This document shows positions 46,155 to 46,242 of a DNA stretch of 46,242 bases, piece by piece (position 1 is the stretch's first letter; the number at the start of each line of letters is the position of its first letter). The translations under genes and the position numbers were made by a program. The stretch comes from Acidiphilium sp. C61 (GTDB lineage: Bacteria > Pseudomonadota > Alphaproteobacteria > Acetobacterales > Acetobacteraceae). Below the pieces are notes generated by a model that searched no databases, was not told where the DNA came from, and was given only the letters and a program-made list of their open reading frames with translations. Location of the stretch: the NCBI RefSeq assembly GCF_902712915.1, contig NZ_CACTIA010000001.1, positions 1 to 46,242 on the forward strand, written 5' to 3'.

Positions 46155-46242
46155 ACAGCAGATTGCCCAGCTTGAAGCTCGTGCCAAGACTCTCAAGGCA
46201 CGGTTGGCAAAGCAGGATCGTGCCAGAGACACTCGCCGTAAA
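46135..46242 (+). CDS. MobC/TraD-like accessory protein, cut by window end
   Basis: First 36 codons of the gene that is complete at 19364-19672; the window ends inside it. Confidence 0.65.
   Translation, partial: MARKPIEQQIAQLEARAKTLKARLAKQDRARDTRRK

Larger units (their letters stand above)
28149..46242. repeat. Second copy of the plasmid unit (partial)
   Basis: Repeats 1-19471 without the IS256-type element. It is error-free in the adhesin operon but has about a dozen single-base indels between about 42080 and 44780, near the contig end. Confidence 0.93.

Overview
The window is best read as one mobilizable plasmid of about 28.1 kb, assembled as a linear contig that runs past its own start. 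Bases 28149-46242 repeat bases 1-19471 almost exactly. The two copies differ by one 1381-bp IS256-type insertion, present only in the first copy with a 9-bp target duplication, and by small, mostly homopolymer indels clustered in about 300-5200 and 42080-44780, near the two contig ends. The best reading of each gene is therefore in the second copy for the adhesin operon (28372-36151) and in the first copy for the mobilization genes (15483-18946). Gene families, dense IS5/IS427/IS701/IS630 content and the replication protein type suggest an alphaproteobacterium, most likely an acetic acid bacterium (Acetobacteraceae). This is inference; no chromosomal marker is present.

Backbone (15.4-24.1 kb): a MobQ/TraA-type relaxase-helicase (953 aa) followed by a coiled-coil membrane protein; an oriT-like hairpin plus nic core just upstream of the relaxase; divergent small genes (Cys-rich CWC protein, MobC/TraD-like accessory); a Phd/VapC-type toxin-antitoxin pair; an iteron origin with DnaA box and AT-rich direct repeats; a RepA of the RPA family with an N-terminal DUF5710-like module; a ParA plus ribbon-helix-helix partition pair; and a MazE/MazF-type pair. 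Then comes a scrap yard (24.1-28.3 kb): a beta-propeller gene fragment, a truncated Tn3-family transposon (res, resolvase, 5' part of tnpA), a perfect 23-bp-arm palindrome, fragments of IS5 and IS630 transposases, a MITE-like repeat, and a complete 1571-bp DDE insertion sequence inserted in the IS630 remnant.

Cargo (0.2-15.2 kb and 28.4-41.9 kb), all on the minus strand: a Sel1-repeat lipoprotein gene split by an IS5/IS1031-type element, a very AT-rich orphan response-regulator-like gene whose receiver lacks the phospho-acceptor Asp, and an operon resembling the Caulobacter holdfast-anchor locus hfaABD. That operon encodes a small secreted subunit (HfaA-like), a CsgG/HfaB lipoprotein pore with an extra OmpA-like C-terminal domain, and a 1678-residue Cys-free Asn/Thr/Ala/Ser-rich repeat protein (HfaD-like). 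After a strong intrinsic terminator comes an exported protein with a peptidoglycan-binding domain. The secreted subunits share a QTN-x-G motif. The likely working model is a plasmid-borne surface-adhesion/fibre system: HfaB secretes and anchors HfaA/HfaD, the OmpA-like and peptidoglycan-binding domains tie it to the wall, and the orphan regulator controls it. This adhesin island is the most interesting content of the window.
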